From Acidimicrobiia bacterium (GTDB taxonomy: Bacteria > Actinomycetota > Acidimicrobiia > Spongiisociales > UBA5794): a DNA stretch of 33,036 nucleotides. How positions within the stretch are numbered: position 1 is the first letter of the stretch; each line of letters opens with the position of its first letter. The DNA is taken from contig JARFRN010000127.1 in NCBI GenBank assembly GCA_029287195.1, forward strand, positions 1 to 33,036. Direction: 5' to 3'. A model generated the notes under the pieces. It ran no database searches. It saw only the letters and a program-made list of their open reading frames with translations, and had not been told where the DNA came from. Positions 26,001 through 32,423 of the stretch are shown piece by piece. The position numbers and the translations under genes were made by a program.

Positions 26001-26686
26001 CACGTGGTGATCCGCGGCTGTGTCGTCTTGGGTTCGAAGGGACAACGATCTCGCAGCGGGCAGTCCCAGCAGCGAGGCTTGCGGGCATCACAGGTGTCAC
26101 GACCGAACTGGATGAAGCGCATGGATATCCCCGCCCAGGTTTGCTTCAGATAGAGCTCCTTTAGATCCCGTTCGATCTTGACAGGATCCGAGTTGGCCGT
26201 GAGCCCCAGCCTTTGTGCCACACGCTTGACATGAGTGTCGACTGCAATGGCCGGATCACCCCATGCCTCCGCAAGCACAACACTTGCCGTCTTCCGGCCA
26301 ACGCCGGGGAGGCTGACCAGGTCGTCAAAGTCTCGGGGCACTTCACCGCCGAATCTGTCGACGACGCCGACAGCCAGCGCCAGTAGCGACTTCGCCTTCT
26401 GCCGGTAGTAGCCGGTGGAGTACACGACCTCCTCTAGCTCGTCCGCGCTCGCTGTCGCCAGGTCCTCGGGAAGCGGCCACCTGGCAAAGAGCACGGGAGT
26501 CACCCGGTTGACATTGTCATCGGTCGTCTGAGCAGAAAGCACCGTTGCGACGAGCAGCTGCCACGGATCGGTGTACGTGAGCGCGGTAGCTATGTCGGGG
26601 TAGATCCCAGTGAGGCGCTTCAGAATCAACCGCGCCGCACGGCGCCGTCGGCCGAGGGTAGCTTCCACTGGACGGTCTGTTGCCAT
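26000..26686 (-). CDS. nth: Endonuclease III
   Basis: Endonuclease III is a DNA glycosylase/AP lyase that removes oxidised pyrimidines. The 228-residue product has the helix-hairpin-helix LPGVGRKTASVV with catalytic Lys132, the catalytic Asp150 in AVDTHVKR, and the [4Fe-4S] ligands Cys199, Cys206, Cys209 and Cys215 in the C-x6-C-x2-C-x5-C arrangement. All are intact. The ATG at 26686 has no ribosome site; TAGACT (26696-26701) lies 9 nt upstream, suggesting a very short leader. It is divergent from xpt and followed by the MATE gene. Confidence 0.96.
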   Translation of the reverse strand: MATDRPVEATLGRRRRAARLILKRLTGIYPDIATALTYTDPWQLLVATVLSAQTTDDNVNRVTPVLFARWPLPEDLATASADELEEVVYSTGYYRQKAKSLLALAVGVVDRFGGEVPRDFDDLVSLPGVGRKTASVVLAEAWGDPAIAVDTHVKRVAQRLGLTANSDPVKIERDLKELYLKQTWAGISMRFIQFGRDTCDARKPRCWDCPLRDRCPFEPKTTQPRITT

Positions 26687-26695
26687 GGGGGTGTG

Positions 26696-26701
26696 AGTCT
26701 A
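26696..26701 (-). promoter_or_regulatory. Candidate nth -10 box
   Basis: TAGACT on the minus strand lies 9 nt before the nth ATG, within the 47-bp gap shared with the divergent xpt promoter. Confidence 0.35.
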
Positions 26702-26720
26702 CGGCACGAGTCAATCCGGC

Positions 26721-26726
26721 TACGAT
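26721..26726 (+). promoter_or_regulatory. xpt -10 box, leaderless arrangement
   Basis: TACGAT is followed by 7 nt (CCGATCC) and then the GTG start of xpt at 26734. The hexamer is the same as at polA. There is no ribosome site. Confidence 0.5.
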
Positions 26727-26733
26727 CCGATCC

Positions 26734-27303
26734 GTGGATCTACAGACGGCGGTTTCCGAACGTGCTCGAATCGAGGGAAACCTCGTGCTTGTCGATGATT
26801 TCCTCAATCATCGCGTCGAGCCAGACGTCATCGAGTCGGTGGGACAGTCGCTCGCGGAATCTTTTGCAGCACTCGAGCCGGATCTGATTCTTACGGCGGA
26901 AGCTTCCGGTATTCCCCCCGCGTTGGCCTGCGCATCGGCCCTGGGAATACCGATGGTCTACGCCAAGAAGTACCTGGGCACAGGGGATCGCTATTCGTTT
27001 GCCCGTGAGGTGACATCACCAACCAAGGGCGTCGAGTATCGGGTTGAGGTGGCGCGTCGAGTCCTGCCTCCCGGCCTCCGACTGGTAATTGTCGATGACT
27101 TCCTCGCCAGAGGGAGAACCGCCGAAGCGCTCGGTGAAATCGCCACTGAGGCAGGATGCGACGTGCTCGGGTTCGGTTTTGCGATCGAGAAGTGCTGGCA
27201 ATCGGGACGTGACCGATTGGAGCGCCACGGATGGATCGTGCACTCGGTCGTCGAACTCGTGAGCATCGAAGAGAATGCCGCCGTCATCCGGGACAGGAGT
27301 TGA
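26734..27303 (+). CDS. xpt: Xanthine phosphoribosyltransferase-like protein
   Basis: Purine salvage enzyme that attaches ribose phosphate to xanthine. The 189-residue product follows the Bacillus Xpt layout closely: the VDDFLNHRVEP segment (19-30), a SGIPPALACASALGIPMVYAKK block, the PRPP loop LVIVDDFLARGRTA (117-130), and GFAIEKCWQSGRDRL near the C-terminus. I chose the GTG at 26734 because it aligns with the Xpt N-terminus and has a TACGAT box 7 nt ahead. The frame up to 26680 overlaps nth. Its stop shares bases with the thioesterase start (TTGA). Substrate specificity within the family is inferred. Confidence 0.87.
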   Translation: MDLQTAVSERARIEGNLVLVDDFLNHRVEPDVIESVGQSLAESFAALEPDLILTAEASGIPPALACASALGIPMVYAKKYLGTGDRYSFAREVTSPTKGVEYRVEVARRVLPPGLRLVIVDDFLARGRTAEALGEIATEAGCDVLGFGFAIEKCWQSGRDRLERHGWIVHSVVELVSIEENAAVIRDRS

Positions 27304-27737
27304 GCCTGCCGGACCGGATCGAGGCCATCAAGGCGGATTACGCCCACTGCTTTGGCTGCGGCGCCGCAAATCCGATCGGCCTTGGTTTGGCCGACTTCAC
27401 CAGGGACGGCTCGAAAGTCACTGCATCGTTCGTGCCCCGTCCTGCCTACCACGGCTTCGACAACACGCTGCATGGCGGCATCGTGGCCACTGCTCTCGAC
27501 GAGATCATGGCATGGTCGGCAATCCTGGTGGAAGAGGTCATGGTGATGACGGGGACCTTGGATTTGCGTTATCGAAAGCCGGCACCCGTCTCTAGTCGCT
27601 ACCGTCTCGAAGGCCAGGTGCAGGAGCGGCGCGGCAGACGGCTGCGGTTGCGCGGCCGGATGCTCGACGGTGCGACGTTTGTGGCTGAAGCCTCGGGGCT
27701 CTTCATCGTCATCGATGACCTGGCTGAGAAGCTCTAG
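27300..27737 (+). CDS. Hotdog-fold thioesterase (PaaI/4HBT type)
   Basis: A 145-residue acyl-CoA thioesterase-like protein. The hotdog signature TLHGGIVATALDEIM is at about 57-70 (HGG with Asp67/Glu68), preceded by HCFGCGAANPIGLGL, a Cys-containing N-terminal patch seen in many PaaI-like actinobacterial proteins. Acyl substrate unknown. The start is uncertain: TTG at 27300 overlaps the xpt stop (TTGA) but AGGAG abuts it directly; CTG at 27306 would have better spacing. An ATG at 27231 would overlap xpt by 73 nt. It is likely translated with xpt. The stop interlocks with the convergent gene in CTAG. Confidence 0.82.
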   Translation: MSLPDRIEAIKADYAHCFGCGAANPIGLGLADFTRDGSKVTASFVPRPAYHGFDNTLHGGIVATALDEIMAWSAILVEEVMVMTGTLDLRYRKPAPVSSRYRLEGQVQERRGRRLRLRGRMLDGATFVAEASGLFIVIDDLAEKL

Positions 27738-28189
27738 CCGGCCAGCAATTCGAGAATCGCCAATCCACCTGACAAATAGGCGAAGCCGGAAATCACCTGC
27801 CAGAACGCGCGGGGGTTCTTCTCAGGACGGAGGCCGCGGCGCAGCCTTTCGTGCGGGCTGACCCGCTTTATCCGGCCCCGCCTGACCTCGGCGTCGTCGA
27901 AGTCGTCGTCGTGACGTTGACCAGACCCGAGTACTGCGCCGGCTGCACCCATACCGAGGTTCGTATAGCCGCCGCCACTCGCCCCACCGGCGAGAAGCAG
28001 GACGACACCGTAACCCATTGCCACGTACGCCACCCCCTCTCCCCAAGAGGCATCAGAGAAGAGACTTATCCCCGCCCCGAGCAAGACCGCGCCGAGCCAG
28101 CCGAGGGCGAAGATCGTTACGTACTCGGGGATTCGATCGCGTAGCGGAAGTGTCACGTCTTCCGGCTTGGACAAGTCGGATTCGGTCAT
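27734..28189 (-). CDS. Small membrane protein of unknown function
   Basis: A 151-residue protein with three likely membrane segments: about 24-43, 50-66 and near the C-terminus (FWQVISGFAYLSGGLAILELL). A polar, acidic-then-basic loop (RHDDDFDDAEVRRGR) lies between. The Gly-rich stretch AGGASGGGYTNLGMGAAGAV precedes that loop. I do not recognise a family. The ATG at 28189 overlaps the upstream small membrane gene by 4 nt (ATGA). Longer starts upstream lie inside that gene. Its stop is interleaved with the thioesterase stop. Confidence 0.7.
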   Translation of the reverse strand: MTESDLSKPEDVTLPLRDRIPEYVTIFALGWLGAVLLGAGISLFSDASWGEGVAYVAMGYGVVLLLAGGASGGGYTNLGMGAAGAVLGSGQRHDDDFDDAEVRRGRIKRVSPHERLRRGLRPEKNPRAFWQVISGFAYLSGGLAILELLAG

Positions 28190-28470
28190 TGATAAACCGC
28201 AGGGACGTCTTCGGCGGCACGGGCCTCGAGGTAGCGCAAAATGCGGACACAGGCAGCAATCATGCCAAGCAGCACGAAGAGGGCGAGGAAGAGCCAAGCC
28301 ATCAGCTCAAAGCCGTCGAAGTAGCTGGTGCGGCAGCTATCCAGGCCTTCCGGGCACAGGCCCCAACCGGTGCCACCCCGCCGCAGATCGAGCAACACCA
28401 GCAGCGGAATCAATGCCACGCCAACGGTGGCACCGATCAGCACCACTATCAATGCGCGCAAGACCAACAT
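28186..28470 (-). CDS. Small two-span membrane protein of unknown function
   Basis: A 94-residue protein with hydrophobic segments at about 4-26 and 52-75 joined by a loop with two Cys residues (LCPEGLDSCRTSYFDG), possibly an extracytoplasmic disulphide. The C-terminus is charged. The ATG at 28470 is preceded by TAACCT with a 7-nt gap, so this message looks leaderless. It overlaps the next gene by 4 nt, forming a two-gene unit that is divergent from the ThyX-like gene. No family is recognised. Confidence 0.72.
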   Translation of the reverse strand: MLVLRALIVVLIGATVGVALIPLLVLLDLRRGGTGWGLCPEGLDSCRTSYFDGFELMAWLFLALFVLLGMIAACVRILRYLEARAAEDVPAVYQ

Positions 28471-28477
28471 GCCGCGG

Positions 28478-28483
28478 AGGTTA
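28478..28483 (-). promoter_or_regulatory. -10 box for the small membrane-protein pair, leaderless arrangement
   Basis: TAACCT on the minus strand lies 7 nt before the ATG at 28470. The hexamer is identical to that in front of trpE. Confidence 0.45.
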
Positions 28484-28499
28484 CTCCTGTTTCGGACTC

Positions 28500-28529
28500 T
28501 TGCACGGTCTTCCTCGCGGCAGGTAGGGT
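28500..28529 (+). promoter_or_regulatory. Promoter of the ThyX-like gene
   Basis: TTGCAC (28500-28505), an 18-nt spacer and TAGGGT (28524-28529) form a plausible promoter. Transcription would start near 28536, about 20 nt before the ATG at 28555. Confidence 0.5.
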
Positions 28530-28554
28530 GCTGCCGGTCCAGGATTGGCGCCCC

Positions 28555-30192
28555 ATGACGTTCTACATCGAGGATTTCACAGAAGAAGAGCGACACGTTC
28601 TAGCTCGCTTCTTCACCAATCTGGACAGTCCGGTCTTCGCAATTGTCAACCTGCCCGAGGTCGTAAAGGGCGCGCTATTTGCCCGCTACAGCCGCTCGGC
28701 CAAGTCGGTCCGCCGTCTGTTCCTCGACGAGTTCTACAACGAGCCGGAGGTCGGAATCGCCGGAATTGCGACGCGGCTCGAGGGGGACGACCCAATGGTG
28801 AAGCTGCAGCGAGCCGAAGATCTGTACGAGCGCGTTTTCTCCGAGTACGGCGACGACTCGGTTGCTCAGCTCGGCGGCGCCCACATCGCGTGTGAACAGG
28901 CCTCCAATGTTCTCACCAAAGTGCTCGAATGGGGTCGCCTTGCGTCTTATCTCGAGCAGAGCACACGCTACATCTTCTACGACAAGCGCCTCGGCGACCG
29001 CTACCGCTACATGGTCCCCGCCGAGATCGCCTCATCCCGCCATCGGGATGCCTATGTGACAACGATGGATTGGCTATTCGATAGCTACTCAGAGCTAATC
29101 GGCACACTGGTTCCTTACTACGAAGCGCTCTATCCCAAGCAAGCAGAAGACTCGAACTTCGTCTGGCGCTCGACGATTCGCGCCAAGGCTTGTGATGACA
29201 TTCGCGGATTACTACCCGCCGCTACCACGTCAAACGTAGGGATCTTCGGAAGCGGACAAGCCTACGAGATGCTCTTGTTGCGCATGCGGGCACATCCACT
29301 CGCAGAGGCCCGCACATACGCCGACATGATGTTGGAGGAACTTCGCAAGGTCATTCCTTCCTTCATGCGACGAGTGGATGTTCCCGGACGCGGCCTGGAT
29401 TGGAGCGGCTACCTCGAGCGGGTCGCCGCCGAAATGAACCGGCTGGCCGCGACCGTGACGGAACCGGCCGAGCCCCGGCCGGAAGTAACTCTGGTCGAAT
29501 GGGACAGCGAGGCGGAGCTGAAGACAGCTGCGGCTGCCCTCTACGCGTTCACCGATCTTCCCGACGACCAACTATTGCGCATGGTCGAACAAATGCCGAT
29601 CGCTGAGAGGGCCCAACTCATCAAAGCCTATGTCGGCAGACGGAGCAATCGTCGCCACAAGCCCGGTCGCGCCATGGAGCGCGCATATTATCGGTTTGAC
29701 CTCCTTTGTGACTACGGCATATTTCGCGATCTACAGCGGCATCGCATGCTCACCCTCGAGTGGCAAAGTCTCTCGCCTGCGCACGGCTATGTCACTCCGC
29801 AGGCAATCCAGGATGTTGCAGCCACCCCTGTCTGGGATGAAGCCATGGCAAGAACGGCGGAACTGTACGACGCCGTCGCAACCGATCTCGGGCGTGATGT
29901 TGCCCAGTACGTCGTGCCATTTGCCTACAACATCCGCTTCTTCTTCCAGCTCAACGCCCGAGAAGCCTTCCATCTACTCGAATTGCGCACCGGCTCAGGC
30001 GGTCACCCCGGCTACCGGCGGGTTTGCCAAGAGATGCACCGCTTGATTCGTGATCAGGCGAAGCACACCTTGATCGCCGATGCCATGACGTATGTCGATC
30101 ACGATGACCACGACCTGGCAAGACTCGAGAGCGAACGGCGAGCCGCGGCAAAGCGTGCCGCCCGAGGAGTAGCCGATCCCGTAGCCGATTAG
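28555..30192 (+). CDS. Two-domain ThyX-like protein (fused, degenerate)
   Basis: A 545-residue protein made of two tandem domains of the FAD-dependent thymidylate synthase (ThyX) family. ThyX itself is about 220-250 residues with the motif RHRxxSxNExSxRY. The N-terminal copy keeps the end (SYLEQSTRY, 131-139) but has WGR instead of RHR. The C-terminal copy keeps RHR (395-397) but replaces the rest with MLTLEWQSLSPAHGY. The downstream motifs are also seen twice: LLPAATTSNVGIFG and VVPFAYNIRFFFQLNAR. Whether it still makes dTMP is doubtful; FAD and dUMP binding would have to be shared between copies. The ATG at 28555 fits the upstream promoter; a GTG at 28528 overlaps the -10 box. Confidence 0.85.
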   Translation: MTFYIEDFTEEERHVLARFFTNLDSPVFAIVNLPEVVKGALFARYSRSAKSVRRLFLDEFYNEPEVGIAGIATRLEGDDPMVKLQRAEDLYERVFSEYGDDSVAQLGGAHIACEQASNVLTKVLEWGRLASYLEQSTRYIFYDKRLGDRYRYMVPAEIASSRHRDAYVTTMDWLFDSYSELIGTLVPYYEALYPKQAEDSNFVWRSTIRAKACDDIRGLLPAATTSNVGIFGSGQAYEMLLLRMRAHPLAEARTYADMMLEELRKVIPSFMRRVDVPGRGLDWSGYLERVAAEMNRLAATVTEPAEPRPEVTLVEWDSEAELKTAAAALYAFTDLPDDQLLRMVEQMPIAERAQLIKAYVGRRSNRRHKPGRAMERAYYRFDLLCDYGIFRDLQRHRMLTLEWQSLSPAHGYVTPQAIQDVAATPVWDEAMARTAELYDAVATDLGRDVAQYVVPFAYNIRFFFQLNAREAFHLLELRTGSGGHPGYRRVCQEMHRLIRDQAKHTLIADAMTYVDHDDHDLARLESERRAAAKRAARGVADPVAD

Positions 30193-30226
30193 CGGAACGC
30201 AACAAGGCTTCTTCGCCGCCCTAGGT

Positions 30227-30436
30227 CTAGACGAGCTCGATCCTCAGGACGAGATGTCCCTCTTCGATCGACCAGGCTGCGTTGCCGACCAATGAGTAAT
30301 CCAGGAAGTCCTTCTCGGCCTGCTGGATGAACATCTGCCGCGCCTCTCCTTCGAGTGGCGGGATCCCCCGCTCCTTCACCGCCTGTGCCCGCGCACGAAA
30401 GCGAGCAAGAAACTCTTCGACATCCAGCTGAGCCAA
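30227..30436 (-). CDS. Small conserved-looking hypothetical protein (69 aa)
   Basis: A 69-residue soluble protein with no signal peptide or membrane segment. The N-terminal half is helical and charged (VEEFLARFRARAQAVKERG), and the C-terminal half has FLDYSLVGNAAWSIEEG and ends in LVLRIELV, suggesting a small alpha/beta fold. Function unknown. The start is TTG at 30436, supported by a perfect AGGAGG 6 nt upstream. It is convergent with the ThyX-like gene and divergent from the ArsA-like pair, with 74 bp between the two starts. Confidence 0.75.
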   Translation of the reverse strand: MAQLDVEEFLARFRARAQAVKERGIPPLEGEARQMFIQQAEKDFLDYSLVGNAAWSIEEGHLVLRIELV

Positions 30437-30442
30437 TGGAAA

Positions 30443-30448
30443 CCTCCT
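30443..30448 (-). promoter_or_regulatory. Perfect ribosome-binding site before a TTG start
   Basis: AGGAGG on the minus strand, 6 nt before the TTG at 30436. This fixes the start of the 69-residue protein and contrasts with the leaderless gene on the other side. Confidence 0.7.
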
Positions 30449-30497
30449 GCGCTATCGACCCGCAGGCTAGTGCGGACCACAGCGACTCCGCTGCGGC

Positions 30498-30503
30498 TAC
30501 GCT
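30498..30503 (+). promoter_or_regulatory. -10 box of ArsA-like gene 1, leaderless arrangement
   Basis: TACGCT is followed by 7 nt and the ATG at 30511. No ribosome site is present. Confidence 0.45.
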
Positions 30504-30510
30504 CGCGGTA

Positions 30511-31371
30511 ATGCTCGACCGCAAGCTCGTCTTCGTTTCAGGGAAGGGCGGTGTGGGCAAGTCGGCCGTCACTGCCTCGTTGGCGCTGCTCGCGTCTCGA
30601 CGCGGGCTGCGAGTCCTCGCAGTCGGTATGGTCGAAGGCCTTGGTCTTGCAGGCCACTTCGGAGTCGATCGACTCGGCTATTCCCCGAGCCAGGTACGTA
30701 GCGGCACCGAAGCATTGACGGTCTACCGCGACGAGGCACTAGACGAGTATCTGCGCCTTCAGCTTCACGTACCTCGAGCCACTCCGACCAAGATCCTCAC
30801 CCGGGCGTTGGACGTGCTTGCCGAAACCGCCCCGGGCATCCGCGAGATCGTCACAATCGGCAAACCGGTGTACGAGTTGTGGCAGTCACGCTACGACCTC
30901 GTCCTGGTCGACGCTCCTCCCCTGGGCCAGCTCTTCTCATACCTGCGCGCTCCCAACACGATCGCCGATCTGGTTCCAGCCGGCCCGATCCAGAGACAGG
31001 CCAACCACATGCGCGAGTCTCTCGCCGACTCCGAACTCACCTCGCTGGTGTTGGTGACGACGCCCGAGGAACTGCCCGTTCTCGAGACTAGAGCTACGTT
31101 GGATCGCATTGCGGTGGAGCCCGTCATTACGCTCGACGCTGTAGTCGTCAACCGGCTGCTCAACGCACTGCCAATCGATGCCGAGATTCTGGGGGACCTC
31201 CCCGAGGGGCCACACCGAGCGGCCGCTGAGCACCATCTGACAACGTACCGGCAACAACAGCGCTGGCTACAAGCTGTGGAATCTGAACTTCATCTTCCCT
31301 ATCTGTTTGGCCTACATACTGCAGGCGAGGTGGCGGAGCAGATGGCTGACGTCTGGGATGAGTTGATATGA
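30511..31371 (+). CDS. ArsA/Get3-like ATPase, subunit 1 (Rv3679-like)
   Basis: A 286-residue member of the ArsA/Get3/MinD-type ATPases. The deviant Walker A is intact (SGKGGVGKS, 10-18), including the signature Lys12. The switch I Asp-Pro-Ala motif is missing: the matching stretch reads AVGMVEGLGLAGHFG. Switch II reads VDAPPLGQ. From memory, this combination resembles mycobacterial Rv3679, half of a heteromeric ATPase linked to metabolic adaptation rather than arsenite export; no arsB is visible. I chose the ATG at 30511 because the ATPase fold begins right there and a -10 box lies 7 nt ahead; the frame to 30355 overlaps the 69-residue gene. It overlaps the next gene by 4 nt. Confidence 0.88.
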   Translation: MLDRKLVFVSGKGGVGKSAVTASLALLASRRGLRVLAVGMVEGLGLAGHFGVDRLGYSPSQVRSGTEALTVYRDEALDEYLRLQLHVPRATPTKILTRALDVLAETAPGIREIVTIGKPVYELWQSRYDLVLVDAPPLGQLFSYLRAPNTIADLVPAGPIQRQANHMRESLADSELTSLVLVTTPEELPVLETRATLDRIAVEPVITLDAVVVNRLLNALPIDAEILGDLPEGPHRAAAEHHLTTYRQQQRWLQAVESELHLPYLFGLHTAGEVAEQMADVWDELI

Positions 31372-32423
31372 CCACGCAGGTACTGGTGATCACGGGAGGC
31401 GGCGGCGTGGGCAAGACGACGCTATCGGCTGCATTAGGGGTTGGGGCAGCCAGGCGCAATCTGCGTACCTGTGTGATCACGGTCGATCCGGCAAAACGGT
31501 TGGCCGACGCTCTTGGGGTCGAGTCACTCGGCAACCAACCCACCGAGGTCGTCCGCCAACCGGGCTTGTGGGCGGCGATGCTCGACGTTTCGGCCGCGTG
31601 GGAGGCCATGGTCCATCGCCACGCCGATCCCGATGTTGCCCAGCGATTGCTGGCCGACCCGTTCTTCAGGGCACTAGCCGACCGCTTCCCGGCAGCACAA
31701 GCGTATGCGGCCGGCGAGCAGATGGCAGAGCATATCGAGTCTCATCGCTGGGATCTCGTGGTCGTAGACACCCCACCTGCCGGAGGTGGAATTGACTTCT
31801 ACACAGCCCCCGGCAGGATGCGTGAAGTCATCGGGGGCCGTCTTCTCAAGTGGCTCACGGGGGCAAGCATTCCTGGTCGGCGGGCACTCTACAAGGTCAC
31901 CGCACGCCCTGCGCTCCGGCTGGCCGACGCCGTTCTGGGCGGACCCTTGCTGGAAGAAGTCGCCGACTTCCTGATGGACCTGCGATCCCTATACGACGGT
32001 ATCTCCCACCGAGCCAAGGCCATCGACCTACACCTGCAGCAAGCGAATTCGATCGTCGTCACTACCGCCTACCCCACTCCGATGCGCGAAGCTCGTCGTT
32101 TCTTCGAGGAGCTTCCTCTCGACGCAGGTCGCGCCCAAACCATTGTCTTCAACAAGCAACTTCCGCCATCCTGGAGCGACAAGGCAGCCCTGCGTGGTGC
32201 GGATGTGGCAGCCACCACCCGCACAGCTTTGCGTGACAATCTCTCCAATTGGGCCGGCGAGGTTCGCCGGCAGCACGACGTGAAGCAGGCGTTCGCCGCG
32301 CGCCACTCGCTGCAACTGATAAACGTGCCGTGGGCAAACGAACCGCCGACATCGGTTGAATCACTGGCGAAACTGTTGACTTCTGCCCCGGCGCTGGAGG
32401 CCCACCTGCCGGTTGCTACATGA
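31368..32423 (+). CDS. ArsA/Get3-like ATPase, subunit 2 (Rv3680-like)
   Basis: A 351-residue partner ATPase. Walker A reads TGGGGVGKTT (9-18): the catalytic Lys16 is present, but the signature Lys is replaced by Gly11. Switch I is intact (ITVDPAKRLADALG, Asp40), as is switch II (VVVDTPPAGGG). It therefore has exactly the parts its partner lacks. As I recall it, Rv3680 has the same substitution and a similar DPAKRLAQALG segment. The ATG at 31368 overlaps the partner's stop (ATGA), supporting equal-ratio synthesis of a heterodimer. The stop overlaps the convergent dnaE end by 8 nt. Arsenic resistance is unlikely: no metal-binding Cys cluster is seen. Confidence 0.9.
   Translation: MTTQVLVITGGGGVGKTTLSAALGVGAARRNLRTCVITVDPAKRLADALGVESLGNQPTEVVRQPGLWAAMLDVSAAWEAMVHRHADPDVAQRLLADPFFRALADRFPAAQAYAAGEQMAEHIESHRWDLVVVDTPPAGGGIDFYTAPGRMREVIGGRLLKWLTGASIPGRRALYKVTARPALRLADAVLGGPLLEEVADFLMDLRSLYDGISHRAKAIDLHLQQANSIVVTTAYPTPMREARRFFEELPLDAGRAQTIVFNKQLPPSWSDKAALRGADVAATTRTALRDNLSNWAGEVRRQHDVKQAFAARHSLQLINVPWANEPPTSVESLAKLLTSAPALEAHLPVAT

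Noticed and set aside
30511-32423. Arsenite-export system
   Set aside because: No arsB, arsR, arsC or Cys metal site is visible; the two ATPases match the Rv3679/Rv3680 type better.
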